DNA of 64,000 nt, from NCBI RefSeq assembly GCF_035920445.1, contig NZ_CP109162.1:6138001-6202000 (forward strand), in the 5' to 3' direction. This document shows positions 38,160-48,081 of this stretch, piece by piece. Under the pieces are notes generated by a model. The model searched no databases. It saw only the letters and a program-made list of their open reading frames with translations, and was not told the origin of the DNA. Each line of letters begins with the position of its first letter. Position 1 is the stretch's first letter. A program made the position numbers and the translations under genes. The DNA is from Nocardia sp. NBC_01730 (lineage in GTDB: Bacteria; Actinomycetota; Actinomycetes; Mycobacteriales; Mycobacteriaceae).

Positions 38160-38950
38160 GTTCGGTTGGGCTTTACTTCGCAGGGGCGAACGGCTGGTTG
38201 ATCGTCGTGAAGTACTGGATCGCAGCACCGATCGCGACCGGGGCGGTGACCAGCAGCTGACCGGCGAGGGTGCCGAGGGCGCCGACCGCGAGGATGCCGC
38301 CGAGGCAGCCGATGACGGCGGCCGGGACGAACGCGCCGAACAGGCCGACGATGGTCGCCGCGGCGACGGTCGCACCGGCGATCCCACCGAGCACGCAGCC
38401 GACGGCCCCGCCGCCGAGGCCGCCGACCAGGGTGGCGATGGTGGCGCCGGTGCCGATGGTGTCCTTCATGCGGTTGAAGGCGGCCTGCTCACGGTCGTAT
38501 TCGGTCTTCCACGGCGCCTTGTCCTCGAAGGGGAGGGCGACCGGCTTGTAGGTTGCGTGCGCCGTGTCGAGCTGTGGGGTCAGGGTGGCGGTGCGGTCCG
38601 CGATCTCGGCATTGATCGGGAACTCGAAGTCGTCCACACGGAAGGTCAGCGGCACGCCGGTGAGCGTGTCGCCGTTGGCGGCCTTGACTTTGAAGACACC
38701 GTCCTCGACGACCATGGAACCGGCATCGGTCTTGATGATGGACTGGGTGTCGGTGTTCTGCGCGGTGAAGTTCACCGCGCGGTTGTCGGCCTCGGCAGCC
38801 GGCGCAGCGTTCACGGTGCCTGCGGTGACGCCTAGGGCGGCGATCAGCAGTGCCGACGTCGCGGCGAATTTCCTCATCAGCATTTGTTTGGAACCTCGAT
38901 GTGAAGCGTTCGGAGGGGACTGGACCAGCAAAATCTAGACCAGCTAACGA
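38160..38950. repeat. Left copy of the secreted-protein duplication
   Basis: About 790 bp nearly identical to 40356-41145, covering the whole gene plus about 65 bp upstream of its start and a few bases past its stop. The only clustered differences inside are in about 45 bp near 38425-38475 (copy 2: 40625-40675). Looser similarity continues through the promoter and into rmlB. Confidence 0.9.
38173..38883 (-). CDS. Secreted/membrane hypothetical protein, copy 1
   Basis: 236 aa. A signal peptide (MLMRKFAATSALLIAALGV, predicted cleavage after VNAA near residue 30) precedes a soluble domain of about 110 residues (TGVPLTFRVDDFEFPINAE, DKAPWKTEYDREQAAFNRM). A Gly/Ala/Val-rich C-terminal third follows, with several hydrophobic stretches and three scattered Cys. 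I recognise it only as a protein type common in Nocardia and Rhodococcus; the Gly-rich tail could insert in the outer mycomembrane or the plasma membrane. GAGG lies 10 nt before the ATG at 38883. It is almost identical to the gene at 40368 and divergent from rmlB. Confidence 0.8.
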   Translation of the reverse strand: MLMRKFAATSALLIAALGVTAGTVNAAPAAEADNRAVNFTAQNTDTQSIIKTDAGSMVVEDGVFKVKAANGDTLTGVPLTFRVDDFEFPINAEIADRTATLTPQLDTAHATYKPVALPFEDKAPWKTEYDREQAAFNRMKDTIGTGATIATLVGGLGGGAVGCVLGGIAGATVAAATIVGLFGAFVPAAVIGCLGGILAVGALGTLAGQLLVTAPVAIGAAIQYFTTINQPFAPAK

Positions 38951-39037
38951 GTGGTGAACCGGTTGTGACTATTTATTCAAATTTTGTTCACCATCGAGAC
39001 CGATGACTTGGTGGGGTTTTGGAAATGAAGGTGCTGA

Positions 39038-40207
<1,170 letters not shown>

Positions 40208-40294
40208 ACCGAGCCGACCGCGACGCCGCGCTCGAATTCCGTCGGCCGGTGCGATAGGCCGTGGCGCCCTCTCGGCGCACGGGCAGAAATGGAA

Positions 40295-40321
40295 CTCCGC
40301 CCGTGCACTGCGCGGGCGGAG
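40295..40321. terminator. Bidirectional terminator between rmlB and secreted-protein copy 2
   Basis: A 9-bp stem CTCCGCCCG / CGGGCGGAG with a 9-nt loop lies between convergent genes. Confidence 0.6.
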
Positions 40322-40355
40322 CTTCACGACTCGTATCTGTTGTGTTGTGCGAGTT

Positions 40356-41145
40356 CGGTTGTGGGCTTTACTTCGCAGGGGCGAACGGCTGGTTGATCGT
40401 CGTGAAGTACTGGATCGCAGCACCGATCGCGACCGGGGCGGTGACCAGCAGCTGACCGGCGAGGGTGCCGAGGGCGCCGACCGCGAGGATGCCGCCGAGG
40501 CAGCCGATGACGGCGGCCGGGACGAACGCGCCGAACAGGCCGACGATGGTCGCCGCGGCGACGGTCGCACCGGCGATCCCACCGAGCACGCAGCCGACGG
40601 CCCCGCCGCCGAGGCCGCCGACCAGGGTGGCGATCGTGGCTCCGGTCGAGATGGTGTCCCTCATCCGGTTCCAGGCGGCCTGCTCACGGTCGTATTCGGT
40701 CTTCCACGGCGCCTTGTCCTCGAAGGGGAGGGCGACCGGCTTGTAGGTTGCGTGCGCCGTGTCGAGCTGTGGGGTCAGGGTGGCGGTGCGGTCCGCGATC
40801 TCGGCATTGATCGGGAACTCGAAGTCGTCCACACGGAAGGTCAGCGGCACGCCGGTGAGCGTGTCGCCGTTGGCGGCCTTGACTTTGAAGACACCGTCCT
40901 CGACGACCATGGAACCGGCATCGGTCTTGATGATGGACTGGGTGTCGGTGTTCTGCGCGGTGAAGTTCACCGCGCGGTTGTCGGCCTCGGCAGCCGGCGC
41001 AGCGTTCACGGTGCCTGCGGTGACGCCTAGGGCGGCGATCAGCAGTGCCGACGTCGCGGCGAATTTCCTCATCAGCATTTGTTTGGAACCTCGATGTGAA
41101 GCGTTCGGAGGGGATCAGACGAGCAAAATCTAGACCAGCTAACGC
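40356..41145. repeat. Right copy of the secreted-protein duplication
   Basis: Nearly identical to 38160-38950 and in the same orientation. The two copies flank rmlB as direct repeats about 2.2 kb apart, so recombination between them could delete rmlB or amplify the segment. Confidence 0.9.
40368..41078 (-). CDS. Secreted/membrane hypothetical protein, copy 2
   Basis: A 236-aa paralogue of the gene at 38173, with the same signal peptide, soluble domain and Gly-rich tail. The proteins differ only around residues 142-152: FNRMKDTIGTG in copy 1 against WNRMRDTISTG here. The same GAGG site lies before the ATG at 41078. Its upstream region leads into a degenerate rmlB remnant instead of an intact gene. 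Function is unknown. Confidence 0.8.
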   Translation of the reverse strand: MLMRKFAATSALLIAALGVTAGTVNAAPAAEADNRAVNFTAQNTDTQSIIKTDAGSMVVEDGVFKVKAANGDTLTGVPLTFRVDDFEFPINAEIADRTATLTPQLDTAHATYKPVALPFEDKAPWKTEYDREQAAWNRMRDTISTGATIATLVGGLGGGAVGCVLGGIAGATVAAATIVGLFGAFVPAAVIGCLGGILAVGALGTLAGQLLVTAPVAIGAAIQYFTTINQPFAPAK

Positions 41146-41272
41146 TTAGTGACCAGATCGTGACCGTTTTTAAACTTGTTCTCCGTTGATTCTTGTGACC
41201 CTGTGAGAGTTGCGAAAGATCTACGCCGACCAGGTTTTCCGCACCAAGCCACACGGCGAGTTTCCATTGCGA

Positions 41273-41288
41273 TGTGACTTAGATCACA
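41273..41288. promoter_or_regulatory. Perfect CRP-like palindrome upstream of the rmlB relic
   Basis: TGTGA-CTTAGA-TCACA matches TGTGA-N6-TCACA at all ten positions. It lies 185-200 bp upstream of secreted-protein copy 2, in the same relative place as the 39091 site in the left unit. Confidence 0.65.
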
Positions 41289-41366
41289 ATATGACTCCGG
41301 TCTGCGCCTTCGGCATCGCCGTCCGAGTTCGTCGTCGGCGTGACATCGCCCCGTCGAGTCGTGCGC

Positions 41367-41560
41367 ATGTGATCGCTCGTCACCGGTGGCGCCGGATCCA
41401 TCACCGCATGCGGAAGACGGTCATCGACGTCGTGATAACGCGCCGCGCCGATCGGTGGCCCCTGCGGGAGGCCGAGCGCGTCTACCTAAAGCGCCGGGGC
41501 GATCAGCGCGGCATCGGACCGACTCGACCACGTCGCGGCGGCACGCTCGGATTCCGTTGC
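41367..41560 (+). pseudogene. Degenerate rmlB remnant with internal deletion
   Basis: The start region aligns with rmlB: ATG TGA TCG followed by CTCGTCACCGGTGGCGCCGG, where rmlB reads GTG CGA TTG then CTCGTCACCGGCGGCGCCGG; the second codon is a stop. After about 60 nt of weak similarity, homology resumes with the rmlB end (GGTGGCCCCTGCGGGAGGCC, then GAGCGCGTCTACCTA against GAGCGCGCCTATCTA) and continues past the stop into the downstream flank. Roughly 900 bp of the coding region are missing. Confidence 0.8.
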
Positions 41561-41563
41561 GGG

Positions 41564-43138
41564 TCAGCCCCAGACGACGGTGTAGTACTTCGCCGCGGCC
41601 GCGATCAGCGCCACGGTCGACGCCGCGATCACGGTGACGGCCGGGCCTACGGTCGGCGTTTTCCCGGCGATATCGGTGAGCCGCAAAGGCATCCACCGCA
41701 GCAGCACCGCGAGCCCGACGATCGCCAGCGGCACGAAGTAGCGGCCCTGCACGCCGTCGATGATGTAGTAGCCAACCGGCGTGAACGACATGTAGAGCGT
41801 CACGTAGATCATCGCCACGCTCGCCGCGATGGTGAGCGCCACGATCACGGTGCGCCGGAAAGTGGCGGCGTTCATCCGGTCGGCGACGCCGACGCTCACC
41901 GCGAACGCGAGCAGGCAGGCCAGCATCGCCACGGCCGGAACATCCACGTAGGCGAAGCCGAGCTCGCCGAAGAACTGGCTGAACCAGCGCTCGTCGCGCA
42001 GCGCGATGCTCTCGCCGAACACATGGACGAAATCCAGTGGGTGGCGGAGGATACCGCTCAGCTGGTCGGCGGGACGAACCGAGTGCCACTGGTGCTGCGG
42101 ACGCATCAGCCCCATGCCGTCGCCGGTCGGCGCCGCGATCTTCATCCACACCGCGAAGGCGAGCGCGCCCGCCGCGGCGAAGGCCAACGGGATACCGCGT
42201 CGCCAGCCCGTGAACCCGAACCGGTCGGCGGGCACCACGACGACGAGCAGCGCGAGCAGCACGTAGGTAGGCTTGCTCACCGGAAGCAGGATCGTCGCCG
42301 TCAGCAGCGCGCCGATCTCCACTCGGCCGAGCCTCTCGCCGAGGAACAGGGACTTCACCAGTAGCGCGGAAACCAGGATGGCCAGCGCGTTGGTCATGGT
42401 GTCGGCGGTGACCGTACCCGCCTGGAACACTGCGATCGGCAGCACTGCGACGGTGAACGCGAGCCATTGCACCCGGTGCGCACGCAGCGCGAACAGGCCG
42501 AAGCCGACCACCGCGAGATAGGCCGCCAGCCCGGCGAGCCGAGTGAGTACGACGAGGCCGCCTACGTCGAGCCCGAACAGCTCGGCGAGCCGGATGCCGA
42601 TCGCGGCAGGCACGTAGGGGACCGGGGAGTATGCGGCGGTGTTGGTGAACCAGACCGGTTCGGTGGCGTCCGAGACCGGGGCGCTCTCCAGCTGTTCGTA
42701 GCCGCCGGAATTCGCCACCATCGGGTCGGGCTCGTCCGGGTTGGTCGTGTAGTCCTTCATCGCGTAGCCCATCAGCTTGCTGATGCTGGATGGGACGTCG
42801 CCGCCGTAGGAGATACCGCGGTCGTCGTGAATCCGCTGTGGGCCGAACCCGCCGTGCGCGACCTGGTAGGCGCGGCCGAACTGGGTGATCTCGTCATGAC
42901 CCCAGAACGACGGGGTGAGGACGCTGAACAGCGTGCCGAAGATCGCGACGAGCACGGTGAATGCGACCGTCGCCGCGCCGAGGCGTGTTCCGATCCGGCG
43001 CGCGAAGCCTATGAGAGCGCCCCTCGCGGGCTGGTCAGCGGCAGCAATGTCAGCGGCGGGCAGCGGTGCGGTGTCCACCGTGGGGAGCGGTGCGGTGTCC
43101 GGGGGCTGTGCCGCGGTCCGATCCGCCGATGTCGTCAA
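41564..43138 (-). CDS. DUF2142 polytopic membrane protein, GT-C-like glycosyltransferase
   Basis: 524 aa with about 11 membrane spans. After a hydrophilic N-terminus of about 45 residues and one span, an external loop carries SFWGHDEITQFGRAYQVAHG, the acidic motif of the DUF2142 family, where GT-C enzymes keep catalytic residues. The TTG start overlaps the stop of the GT2 gene (TTGA), so the two are coupled. With the adjacent GtrB-like and GtrA-like proteins it forms a three-part set in which this protein would be the final transferase outside the membrane. The acceptor is unknown. Confidence 0.8.
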   Translation of the reverse strand: MTTSADRTAAQPPDTAPLPTVDTAPLPAADIAAADQPARGALIGFARRIGTRLGAATVAFTVLVAIFGTLFSVLTPSFWGHDEITQFGRAYQVAHGGFGPQRIHDDRGISYGGDVPSSISKLMGYAMKDYTTNPDEPDPMVANSGGYEQLESAPVSDATEPVWFTNTAAYSPVPYVPAAIGIRLAELFGLDVGGLVVLTRLAGLAAYLAVVGFGLFALRAHRVQWLAFTVAVLPIAVFQAGTVTADTMTNALAILVSALLVKSLFLGERLGRVEIGALLTATILLPVSKPTYVLLALLVVVVPADRFGFTGWRRGIPLAFAAAGALAFAVWMKIAAPTGDGMGLMRPQHQWHSVRPADQLSGILRHPLDFVHVFGESIALRDERWFSQFFGELGFAYVDVPAVAMLACLLAFAVSVGVADRMNAATFRRTVIVALTIAASVAMIYVTLYMSFTPVGYYIIDGVQGRYFVPLAIVGLAVLLRWMPLRLTDIAGKTPTVGPAVTVIAASTVALIAAAAKYYTVVWG

Positions 43139-44127
43139 CGCCCGGCTCCACCGTCACGGGCGTCACCGCCGTTGTCGTCGGCGGGTGCGTCGTCCGCGCT
43201 CACCGCCGCGTACCGCAAGTAGGTCAGACGGGCGGTCTCATGCCGTGAGCGGCGGATGCCGTCCAGGATCAGGCCCGCGGTCCACGCCAGACTGCCGAGC
43301 AGCAGCAGGGTGAAGCCGAGGAACAGCGTGGGGAAGCGCGGTACCTCGTGGGTGTTGTAGAACTCGACGACGATCGGAATGGTGAGGACGATCGAGACCA
43401 GCCAGCTCAGCGTGCCGAACAGGCCGTAGAACGCGACCGGCCGCTCGTGCCTGGCCAGCCCGATGATCAACGCGAGGATCTTGAATCCGTCGTGGTACGT
43501 GCGTAACTTGCTCGCGCTGCCCGCCGGACGGTCGCGGAAGCCGACCGGCACCGCCGTCCGCGGCACCCGAAGGTGCAGCGAGTGCACGGTGAGCTCGGTC
43601 TCGATCTCGAACTCGCGGGAGACCGCGGGGAAGCTCTTCACGAACCGGCGAGAGAACACCCGGAAGCCGGACAGCATGTCTTCGACGTTCTCGCCGAACA
43701 CCTTGCCGACCACGCCGTTGAGCACCTTGTTACCGGTCTCGTGGCCCGCACGGTAGGCCGTGGCGCCCTCGTTCTGCCTGCGCACGCCGAGCACGTGGTC
43801 GTAGGGGCCGTCGAGCAGTGTCTTGATCATCAGCGGCGCGGCGGACGCCTCGTAGGTGTCGTCGCCGTCGATCATCAAATAGATGTCGGCTTCGATATCG
43901 GCGAAGGCGCGGCGCACTACATTGCCCTTGCCCTTGGTGTGCTCGTGCCGAACGATCGCCCCGGCCGCACGGGCCCGCTCGGCGGTCTCGTCCGTGCTCA
44001 GATTGTCGTAGACGTAGACGCTGATTCCCGGCACGGCGGCCTGCAGGTCGGCGACGACCTTGGCGACCGAAGCCTCTTCGTTGTGGCAGGGAACCACGGC
44101 GGCAATACGAAGCTCGGTGGAGTCCAC
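43135..44127 (-). CDS. GtrB-like family 2 polyprenyl-phosphate glycosyltransferase
   Basis: 330 aa. The N-terminal GT2 domain has AAVVPCHNEEASVAKVV, YVYDNLSTDETAE and the metal-binding MIDGDDTYEA, plus ENVEDMLSGFRVFSRRFVKS. Two C-terminal membrane spans (FYGLFGTLSWLVSIVLTIPI, TLFLGFTLLLLGSLAWTAG) anchor it. This is the layout of GtrB/ArnC-type enzymes that make polyprenyl-phosphate sugars on the cytoplasmic face. GAGG lies 10 nt before the GTG at 44127; the TTG at 44136 is too close. It is coupled to the DUF2142 gene and divergent from the GtrA-like gene. Confidence 0.87.
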   Translation of the reverse strand: MDSTELRIAAVVPCHNEEASVAKVVADLQAAVPGISVYVYDNLSTDETAERARAAGAIVRHEHTKGKGNVVRRAFADIEADIYLMIDGDDTYEASAAPLMIKTLLDGPYDHVLGVRRQNEGATAYRAGHETGNKVLNGVVGKVFGENVEDMLSGFRVFSRRFVKSFPAVSREFEIETELTVHSLHLRVPRTAVPVGFRDRPAGSASKLRTYHDGFKILALIIGLARHERPVAFYGLFGTLSWLVSIVLTIPIVVEFYNTHEVPRFPTLFLGFTLLLLGSLAWTAGLILDGIRRSRHETARLTYLRYAAVSADDAPADDNGGDARDGGAGR

Positions 44128-44274
44128 CCGGGTCAATCCTCGCGATCGGTGGTGAATTCGGGAACACCGGGAGGGTACAGGGAACTCACAGAGAACGCGT
44201 GGCCGACCTCACCGTGCCGACCGACGAATTCTCACTCGACGCCCGTTCGCCGTGGCCTGCGGTAGCGTCGGGCC

Positions 44275-44811
44275 GTGCCAACCAGTGAGTCCACCGCGCC
44301 CGCAGGCGAGTCCGTGCCGCAGGAGCCGGGGTCGATCCTCCGGAAGGTGCTCACCGCGCTGCGGCAGGGCGGGGCCTTCCTGGTGGTCGGCGCGATCGGG
44401 TTCCTCGTCGACGCGGGCACCTACAACCTCTTGGTGTTCTGGGGTGGCGAGGGCATCCTTCATCACTATCCGCTGCCCGCGAAGATCATCGCGATCGTGG
44501 TGGCCACGGTGGGCACCTACTTCGGCAACAAGTGGTGGACCTTCGCACACAAGCAAACCGATAATCCCGGGCGCGAGTACCTTTTATACGCGGTGTTCAA
44601 CGTCGTCGCGATCGCTCTGCAACTCGGTTGTCTCGGCTTCTCCCGCTACGTACTCGACTTGTCGAGCCCGCTGTCGGACAATATATCCGGCACGCTGATC
44701 GGGCAGATCATGGCAGTTGTGTTCCGCTACTGGGCTTACGACACATTCGTCTTCACAGGGTCGGGCAGGGCTGACGACAGCGTCGCGGTCAACGCCCCGG
44801 CGAACGACTAG
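44275..44811 (+). CDS. GtrA-family membrane protein (second)
   Basis: 178 aa with four membrane helices in the GtrA pattern: GGAFLVVGAIGFLVDAGTYN, IIAIVVATVGTYFGNKWWTF, a third span over YAVFNVVAIALQLGCLG, and GTLIGQIMAVVFRYWAYDTF. The family is thought to flip polyprenyl-phosphate sugars or to assist the enzymes that use them. It is distinct from the Rv3789-like gene at 28181. Its placement between a GtrB-like enzyme and glfT2 suggests it flips the product of the former. Confidence 0.85.
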   Translation: MPTSESTAPAGESVPQEPGSILRKVLTALRQGGAFLVVGAIGFLVDAGTYNLLVFWGGEGILHHYPLPAKIIAIVVATVGTYFGNKWWTFAHKQTDNPGREYLLYAVFNVVAIALQLGCLGFSRYVLDLSSPLSDNISGTLIGQIMAVVFRYWAYDTFVFTGSGRADDSVAVNAPAND

Positions 44812-44947
44812 CAATGGTGTGGCGATACGGCCACCCGGTTCCGAAGCAGGCACGTTACCGGGCCGGTTGATATCCTCACCCCCGCCGTGAACGGCAATCC
44901 AGGGGCGTATCTGTCCCGTCCGGCACAATGAGAATTTCGAGGATTTC

Positions 44948-46858
44948 ATGGATCAGTCGGCTACCCAAGCCGTTACCGAAACAAACGATCGCTCGACGGC
45001 CGTTGACGCGCCTGCTTCGCTGCGCGCCGACCATCGGGCACCGGATCTGCTGGTGCTGCAGCGCGGCATCTTCACCGGTCCGTCGGCCAAGGTGAGCGAC
45101 GAGCTCTACGCCGTCGTCAAGGGTGGCGCGCATCGGGAACGCCAGACGCTGAGACTGGACAAGGGCGCGACCGCGCACACCAATACCTACTTCGGCCGGT
45201 TCGCCGCCAGTTACTGGCAGCGCTGGACCACGGTCACCGAGGTGCGGGCCACCATGGTGCTCGACGTCGCGAAGAAGGCCACGGTGCGGGTGGTCGCCTC
45301 CGACATCGCGGGGCATCGCAGGATCATCGACACCGCGCAGGTGAACGACGGCGGCACGCTCACGCTGACCGCACCGCTCGATCAGTACGTCGACGGCGGT
45401 GCGCTGTGGCTGGAGTTCGACGCCGTCGGTGGCGAACTCGGCATCGCCGAGCTGACCTGGAGCACGGTGGCGCCGGAGCGCGTGCGGCCGGTCGCGATCG
45501 CCATTTGCACCTTCAACCGCGCCGAGGACTGCGCCGAGACCGTCGCCGCGCTCGCCTCCGACCCGACCGTGCTCGCGGCCATCGACGCGGTGTACGTCGT
45601 CGACCAGGGCACCGATCTGGTCGAGAACCGGCCGCGCTACCAGGAGGTCGCACCGGTCTTCGGCGACAAGCTGCGCTACATCCGTCAGCCGAATCTCGGT
45701 GGCGCGGGCGGCTTCACCCGTGGTCTGTACGAGGTGTCCGCGGCCAACGAGCACGCCGACGTCATCCTGATGGACGATGACATTCTCTGCGAGCCGGAAA
45801 CAGTTCTGCGGCTCAACGCCTTCGCCAACATGACGGTGGAGCCGACCCTGGTCGGCGCGCAGATGTTGTTTCTGCTCAACCCCGACTACCTCAACGTCGG
45901 CGCCGAGGAAGTGCACCTGCACCGGCTGCGGCACGGACAGAAGGTGCCGAAGGCGCTGCGCAACACCAGCATGCTGAAGAAGAACCAGGAGCGCCGCGTA
46001 GACGCGGGCTACAACGCCTGGTGGACCTGCCTCATCCCGGCCGAGGTGGTCGCGAAGATCGGTCTTCCGGTCCCGATCTTCTTCCAGTGGGACGACGTGG
46101 AATACGGCATCCGTGCGCGAGAGAACGGTTTCGTCACCGTCACGCTGCCCAATGCCGCGGTGTGGCACGCGGACTTCTATTGGAAGGACTACGACGACTG
46201 GGCGCGCTACTTCAGCACGCGCAACTCGTTGATCGTCGGTTCGCTGCATGCGGATCTGGACGCGAAGACGATCAGCCGCAAGCTGTTCCGTGAGCTGGCC
46301 GAACATCTGGTCGCCATGCAATACGGCCTGGTGCACACCACGCTGCAGGGCATCGAGGACTTCCTGCGTGGGCCGGAGGTGTTGCGCGACGGCGGTGTCG
46401 GCGCGCTGGCGGCCGCCCGCACCAGCCGGGGTGAGTACGGCGAGACGGTCAAGCACCCGGCCGCGACGCCTCCGGTGCGCTCAGCCGACATCCAATTGCG
46501 CCGTGCAGGTGGCGAACCAAGCCGCGTGACGCTGGTGCTGATCAAGCGTGCACTGAACCAGTGGTTCGGCCGGACCCAGCCCGGCGTCGTCGGCGTCACC
46601 AGGGAAGACGCCTACTGGTGGCATGTCTCGCTGTTCGACCACGTCGTGGTCACCGATGCCTCGCAGTCCGGGGTGCGGGTGCGCAGGCGTGACAAGGCCC
46701 GCGCCCGTCAGCTGCTGCGCCGCACCCTGCGCGTGCTGCGCCGCCTGCGCCGCGAACTGCCCACCGTGCAGGCGCAATACCGCGCCGCAGTGCCGGAATT
46801 GACCAGCCGCGCCAACTGGGAGCGCTTGTACGGCTCCCCCGCCTCTCCGGGTCTTTAG
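44948..46858 (+). CDS. glfT2: Bifunctional galactofuranosyltransferase GlfT2
   Basis: A 636-aa cytoplasmic GT2-family polymerase that extends the galactan with alternating beta-1,5 and beta-1,6 galactofuranose from UDP-Galf. An N-terminal beta-sandwich is followed by the GT-A core with AIAICTFNRAEDCAETVAAL, the metal site MDDDI (Asp about 276-278), FFQWDDVEYGIRARENGF and the WHADFYWKDYDDW segment, then a helical C-terminal domain. GAGG lies 5 nt before the ATG. The last codons and the TAG lie inside repeat B, which gives the protein the ending PASPGL. Confidence 0.96.
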   Translation: MDQSATQAVTETNDRSTAVDAPASLRADHRAPDLLVLQRGIFTGPSAKVSDELYAVVKGGAHRERQTLRLDKGATAHTNTYFGRFAASYWQRWTTVTEVRATMVLDVAKKATVRVVASDIAGHRRIIDTAQVNDGGTLTLTAPLDQYVDGGALWLEFDAVGGELGIAELTWSTVAPERVRPVAIAICTFNRAEDCAETVAALASDPTVLAAIDAVYVVDQGTDLVENRPRYQEVAPVFGDKLRYIRQPNLGGAGGFTRGLYEVSAANEHADVILMDDDILCEPETVLRLNAFANMTVEPTLVGAQMLFLLNPDYLNVGAEEVHLHRLRHGQKVPKALRNTSMLKKNQERRVDAGYNAWWTCLIPAEVVAKIGLPVPIFFQWDDVEYGIRARENGFVTVTLPNAAVWHADFYWKDYDDWARYFSTRNSLIVGSLHADLDAKTISRKLFRELAEHLVAMQYGLVHTTLQGIEDFLRGPEVLRDGGVGALAAARTSRGEYGETVKHPAATPPVRSADIQLRRAGGEPSRVTLVLIKRALNQWFGRTQPGVVGVTREDAYWWHVSLFDHVVVTDASQSGVRVRRRDKARARQLLRRTLRVLRRLRRELPTVQAQYRAAVPELTSRANWERLYGSPASPGL

Positions 46859-46949
46859 GCCGTACTAGTCGGGTGGTGTGGGATTTGCGTTCAGGTCTTG
46901 CGTTGGGTGCCGCTCGTGTTTTTGGGCGTACCCGGCGAGTTACCCATGT
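46834..46949 (-). repeat. Dispersed repeat, copy B (overlaps the glfT2 3' end)
   Basis: The reverse complement runs ACATGGGTAACTCGCCGGGT to CCCGGAGAGGCGGGGGAG and matches copy A (10826-10940), including an unbroken shared stretch from CCACCCGACTAGTACGGCCT through AAAGACCCGG to the end. It begins 25 bp before the glfT2 stop and contains that stop. Confidence 0.85.
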
Positions 46950-47041
46950 ATGTGCGAGATCAGTTGTTGTGTTGGGAATTGGTACCCGCTGTGCTGCTGG
47001 TAGCCGCACGCCCGGCAAGAAACGCGGAGAGGTGGGTGAGT

Positions 47042-47159
47042 ACATGGGTAAGTCGCCGGGTACTCGCACTGGTCAGGCACCTGACGCAAGACCTGAACGC
47101 TGCTCTAGGGGCGCCTTGACCAGCACGGCCTGAATACCCTAAATACGTGGAGAGGCGGG
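47042..47159 (+). repeat. Dispersed repeat, copy C (overlaps the SDR 3' end)
   Basis: A more diverged copy, head to head with copy B: ACATGGGTAAGTCGCCGGGT, then GACGCAAGACCTGAACGC and ACGTGGAGAGGCGGG. It contains the stop codon of the SDR gene. Between B and C, 47019-47040 (CGGAGAGGTGGGTGAG) looks like a fragment of another repeat end. Confidence 0.7.
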
Positions 47160-48008
47160 CAAGAAGAGGTCGGTGGTGAGTTCGCCGGTGCCGGGGGTGA
47201 CGCGGTATTTGTCCAGGTCGGTGATGCCGTGGGCGGCGAGGACTTCGTCGTCGATGAAGAAGTTGCCGCTGGTCTCCTTGCCTGGCGAGGTGAGCACCAG
47301 GTAGGCGGCGTCGGCGTAGATGTCGGGGGTGCGCGAGGTGGATACCATTTCCTCGCCGCCGAGCAGGTTCTTGACCGCGGCCGTCGCGATGGTGGTGCGC
47401 GGCCACAGCGAGTTGACGCCGATGCCGTCGCTCTTCAGCTCCTCGGCCAGGCCGAGCGTGGTCAGCGACATCCCGTACTTGGCGATGGTGTAGCCCAGCG
47501 CCATGCCCGCCCACTTCGGGTCCAGGTTCAGCGGCGGGGAGAGGGTGAGGATGTGCGGGTTGCGCCATGCCTTCGCCGATTCGCGCAGGTGCGGGATGCT
47601 CAGCTTCGACAGTAAGAAGCTGCCTCGGCAGTTGATGTCCTGCATGAGGTCGTACTTCTTCATCGGAAGCGCGTCGGTGGGGGACAGATCGATCGCGGAG
47701 GCGTTGTTCACCACGATGTCGATGCCGCCGAACCGCTCGACCGTCTGGCGCACGGCCTCGGCCACCGACTCGTCGATGCGGACGTCGCCGACGAACGGCA
47801 GCACCTGACCGCCCGCCGCCGCCAGTTCAGCGGCGGCGCTATGGATGGTGCCGGGAAGCTTTGGGTGCGGTTGGTCGGTCTTGGCGATCAGGGTGATGTT
47901 CGCGCCGTCGGCCGCGGCCCGCTTGGCGATCTCCAGCCCGATGCCACGGCTGCCGCCGGACATGATCATTGTCCGGCCCGCGAGCGGCTTGGAACCCGGT
48001 TCCGTCAT
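47139..48008 (-). CDS. Short-chain dehydrogenase/reductase (HSDL2-like)
   Basis: A 289-aa Rossmann enzyme: MSGGSRGIGLEIAKRAAADG (cofactor motif), NNASAIDLSPTD, a catalytic region ending in GYTIAKYGMSL (Tyr, Lys), and FFIDDEVLAAHGITDLDKY, a tail seen in the HSDL2-like SDR group of actinobacteria. The substrate is unknown; fatty acyl or sterol compounds are typical guesses. GGAG precedes the ATG at 48008. Its stop lies inside repeat C, giving the ending PASPRI. A 28-bp palindrome upstream is a probable operator. Confidence 0.85.
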   Translation of the reverse strand: MTEPGSKPLAGRTMIMSGGSRGIGLEIAKRAAADGANITLIAKTDQPHPKLPGTIHSAAAELAAAGGQVLPFVGDVRIDESVAEAVRQTVERFGGIDIVVNNASAIDLSPTDALPMKKYDLMQDINCRGSFLLSKLSIPHLRESAKAWRNPHILTLSPPLNLDPKWAGMALGYTIAKYGMSLTTLGLAEELKSDGIGVNSLWPRTTIATAAVKNLLGGEEMVSTSRTPDIYADAAYLVLTSPGKETSGNFFIDDEVLAAHGITDLDKYRVTPGTGELTTDLFLPASPRI

Positions 48009-48081
48009 GTGACCTGCTCCTTCGTGTCTGCCACGAGTGGGACGCCCGCAGCTGTCGGCGCTTTGCACATCAAGCGTAAAC

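Noticed and set aside
44876..46456. 526-codon minus-strand frame across glfT2
   Set aside because: Antisense shadow; glfT2 has all conserved catalytic motifs.
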